7,925 bases of DNA from Actinomycetes bacterium (GTDB lineage: Bacteria; Actinomycetota; Acidimicrobiia; Acidimicrobiales; Microtrichaceae), in NCBI GenBank assembly GCA_023434535.1, contig JAEYSR010000192.1:1-7925 (forward strand), given 5' to 3'. How positions within the stretch are numbered: position 1 is the first letter of the stretch; each line of letters begins with the position of its first letter. Of this stretch, positions 6,632 through 7,925 are shown in pieces. The notes below the pieces were generated by a model. The model searched no databases, was not told where the DNA came from, and worked only from the letters and a program-made list of their open reading frames with translations. Position numbers and translations under genes: made by a program.

Positions 6632-7477
6632 TCACGCTCCTCCGCTCGTGCTGACCTCGACCCGCTCGTCGGCGTCGTCGGTGCGTCCGTCGCTCCGCAG
6701 GAACCGGGCGACGAGATCGACCAGACGGTCGGGCGCCTCCTCCTCGACCCGGTGGCCGACGCCGTCGAGCTGCTCGACCGATGCGTTCGCGCCGATGGCA
6801 CCGGCCCAGGCCCGCAGGTAGTCCGGCTCGAGGACGAAGCGCTCCTCGGCGCCACCGACGACCAGACAGGGCATGTCCAGGCGGCTGAGGCGGTGCACCA
6901 GCTTGGGGTTGTGGAGGTACGGCTCCCAGCCGAAGCGGGCGACCGCCTCCTGGGCCATCGCCAGCTCGCGGAAGCCGTCGGCGTCCAGCGAGGCGAGGTC
7001 GGGCGCCTTGTCGGCGTCGCCGTAGGAGGCGTCGCGCACGTCGCCGGCCGCGGTGGCGTACAGATCGACGAACGCCCGGTCGGATCGACCGCCCGACTTG
7101 ACCCCGAGCGGTGACACGAGGGTCAGCGAGGCCACGGACGACGGCGACCGGGTCGCGGCCTCGGCCGCGACCCAGGCACCGATGGAGCAGCCGAGCAGGT
7201 GGACCGGGCCGCCGTCGGCGGAGTACCGGTCGAGCAGGTCCAGCACCACGAAGCTCAGGTCGTCGACGGTGGTCACGTGCGCTGCACGCCCCTCCTCGCG
7301 CCAACCGGGCAGCACCGGCGCGATGACCTGCACCCGCTCCCCCAGCTTCTCGAGGAAGTCCCCGCAGAAGAGGAAGCCGTCGAGCCCGTGCAGGCAGATC
7401 ACCGGCTCCCCCGACCCGATCGTGCGGACCTCGACCTCGCAGCCGCCTGCCGCGACGTGCTCCAACGTTCCGACCAT
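6632..7477 (-). CDS. Alpha/beta hydrolase (alpha/beta-hydrolase_1 fold)
   Basis: A 281-residue cytoplasmic hydrolase and first gene of the four-gene operon. HG of the oxyanion region is at 30-31 (ICLHGLDG), the nucleophile elbow is GCSIGA with S98, and the catalytic His is H242 in GVGHRVEEEAPD. The usual acid position before the last strand (W/G-G-x-x-D-x-x-V) reads GGAEERFV, placing E212 where Asp is expected, so the charge relay may use Glu. The last 20 residues are a hydrophilic tail. The ATG at 7477 has AGAGGGG six bases upstream. The stop lies two bases before the LLM ATG, implying coupled translation. The family includes ring-cleavage C-C hydrolases, lactonases, esterases and haloperoxidases. 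Next to a flavin monooxygenase, a lactone or ester made by oxygen insertion is a reasonable but unproven substrate. Confidence 0.87.
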   Translation of the reverse strand: MVGTLEHVAAGGCEVEVRTIGSGEPVICLHGLDGFLFCGDFLEKLGERVQVIAPVLPGWREEGRAAHVTTVDDLSFVVLDLLDRYSADGGPVHLLGCSIGAWVAAEAATRSPSSVASLTLVSPLGVKSGGRSDRAFVDLYATAAGDVRDASYGDADKAPDLASLDADGFRELAMAQEAVARFGWEPYLHNPKLVHRLSRLDMPCLVVGGAEERFVLEPDYLRAWAGAIGANASVEQLDGVGHRVEEEAPDRLVDLVARFLRSDGRTDDADERVEVSTSGGA

Positions 7478-7535
7478 CCCGTTCCCCTCTGTGCGTTGCT
7501 CACGGGCGATGTGGCCTCTCGACCCCCCGGATCGT

Positions 7536-7571
7536 CCGTTAGCTCTATCATCTAAATGATAGAGCTAACGG
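7536..7571. promoter_or_regulatory. Long perfect palindrome: operator-like site 3 between divergent units
   Basis: Arms 7536-7551 (CCGTTAGCTCTATCAT) and 7556-7571 are exact 16-bp inverted repeats around the 4-bp spacer CTAA. The central 18 bp (7545-7562, CTATCATCTAAATGATAG) is the best-conserved copy of the motif also seen at 107-124 and 1095-1112. Each arm contains TATCAT in opposite orientation (7546-7551 on plus, 7561-7556 on minus), which could act as divergent -10 hexamers for the hydroxyacid dehydrogenase and the four-gene operon. No T-run follows on either strand, which argues against a terminator. It lies about 59 bp before the hydrolase ATG and 40 bp before the dehydrogenase ATG. Confidence 0.7.
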
Positions 7572-7611
7572 GTGGTCGATGCAACGGGCAACCGCCGCGA
7601 GGGAGGCACGC

Positions 7612-7925
7612 ATGGACGAGGACGGAGCACCCAGGATCGCCATCCACTGCGAACCGGATCGCCGACCTCTGCTGGAGGGTGCGGTCCGCGACGGTGGGGG
7701 CGACGTGGTCGCCGTCGCCGACGCCGAGGGGGTGGTGTGGACGCACTGGTCCGACGTCGAGGGGATCCGCTCGCTGCTCGACCACAACCCGCACCTCCGG
7801 TGGGTGCAGCTCGCCACCGCCGGCGTCGACGCGATCGCTCCGGTGATCGGACCGGACCGGGAGTGGACCTGTGCGAAGGGGTGCTTCTCCGCGCCGATCG
7901 CCGAGCACGCTCTGACCCTGGCGCT
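7612..7925 (+). CDS. D-isomer-specific 2-hydroxyacid dehydrogenase, N-terminal part (runs off window)
   Basis: The first 104 codons of a D-2-hydroxyacid dehydrogenase, open to the window end. The visible part is the N-terminal flavodoxin-like catalytic domain. LRWVQLATAGVDAIAP (around residues 62-77) is the family's substrate-loop block with the A-G-V-D core, and FSAPIAEHALTLAL at about 91-104 is the helix leading into the NAD-binding domain, which lies outside the window together with the catalytic Arg, Glu and His. The ATG at 7612 has GGGAGG five bases upstream. An in-frame ATG at 7579 would add 11 residues but has only a poor ribosome site. The family reduces 2-ketoacids or oxidises D-2-hydroxyacids (glyoxylate, hydroxypyruvate, lactate, phosphoglycerate). 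It is divergent from the catabolic operon and shares its palindromic operator, so it likely belongs to the same pathway (inference). Confidence 0.85.
   Translation, partial: MDEDGAPRIAIHCEPDRRPLLEGAVRDGGGDVVAVADAEGVVWTHWSDVEGIRSLLDHNPHLRWVQLATAGVDAIAPVIGPDREWTCAKGCFSAPIAEHALTLA

Noticed and set aside
7579..7611. Upstream in-frame ATG for the D-2-hydroxyacid dehydrogenase
   Set aside because: GGGAGG is spaced correctly for ATG 7612, while the 7579 ATG has only a poorly placed GGGTGG and the added residues (MQRATAAREAR) resemble no family sequence.

Overview
The window is GC-rich throughout, with strong G/C third-position bias and dense, tightly packed genes. This suggests a high-GC actinobacterium (Actinomycetia or Acidimicrobiia); the sequence alone does not identify the genus. 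No rRNA, tRNA, CRISPR array or insertion sequence was found. Every gene of recognisable family fits a catabolic accessory cluster.

Layout: (a) positions 1-46 hold the first 15 codons of an unidentified minus-strand gene. (b) 159-956, minus strand, is a GntR/FadR-type regulator with an FCD ligand domain. (c) Divergent from it, 1102-2762 on the plus strand is a two-gene unit whose genes overlap by ATGA: a 4-hydroxybenzoyl-CoA-type thioesterase and an MFS transporter. (d) Converging on that unit, 7477 down to 2772 is a compact four-gene minus-strand operon. In transcription order it encodes an alpha/beta hydrolase, a luciferase-like (LLM) flavin-dependent monooxygenase, a CocE/NonD-type serine hydrolase, and a 3-hydroxyisobutyrate-dehydrogenase-family NAD(P) enzyme. 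(e) Divergent from the operon, 7612 to the window end is the N-terminus of a D-2-hydroxyacid dehydrogenase.

The most interesting signal is regulatory. Three AT-rich islands, at 107-124, 1095-1112 and 7545-7562, share an 18-bp palindromic motif with an ATCAT-N4-ATGAT core (consensus about CWATMRTMTRAATGATRG). Each lies at the head of a transcription unit: before the partial gene, over the thioesterase start, and in the divergent region between the four-gene operon and the D-2-hydroxyacid dehydrogenase. The third sits inside a perfect palindrome with 16-bp arms. The simplest reading is that the FCD regulator binds all three sites and controls the whole cluster as one local regulon.

Inferred joint role: the MFS protein imports (or exports) a small organic compound. 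The monooxygenase and two hydrolases oxidise and cleave it. The two hydroxyacid dehydrogenases and the thioesterase process acid or acyl-CoA products. The substrate cannot be read from the sequence, and no flavin reductase for the monooxygenase is present in the window.
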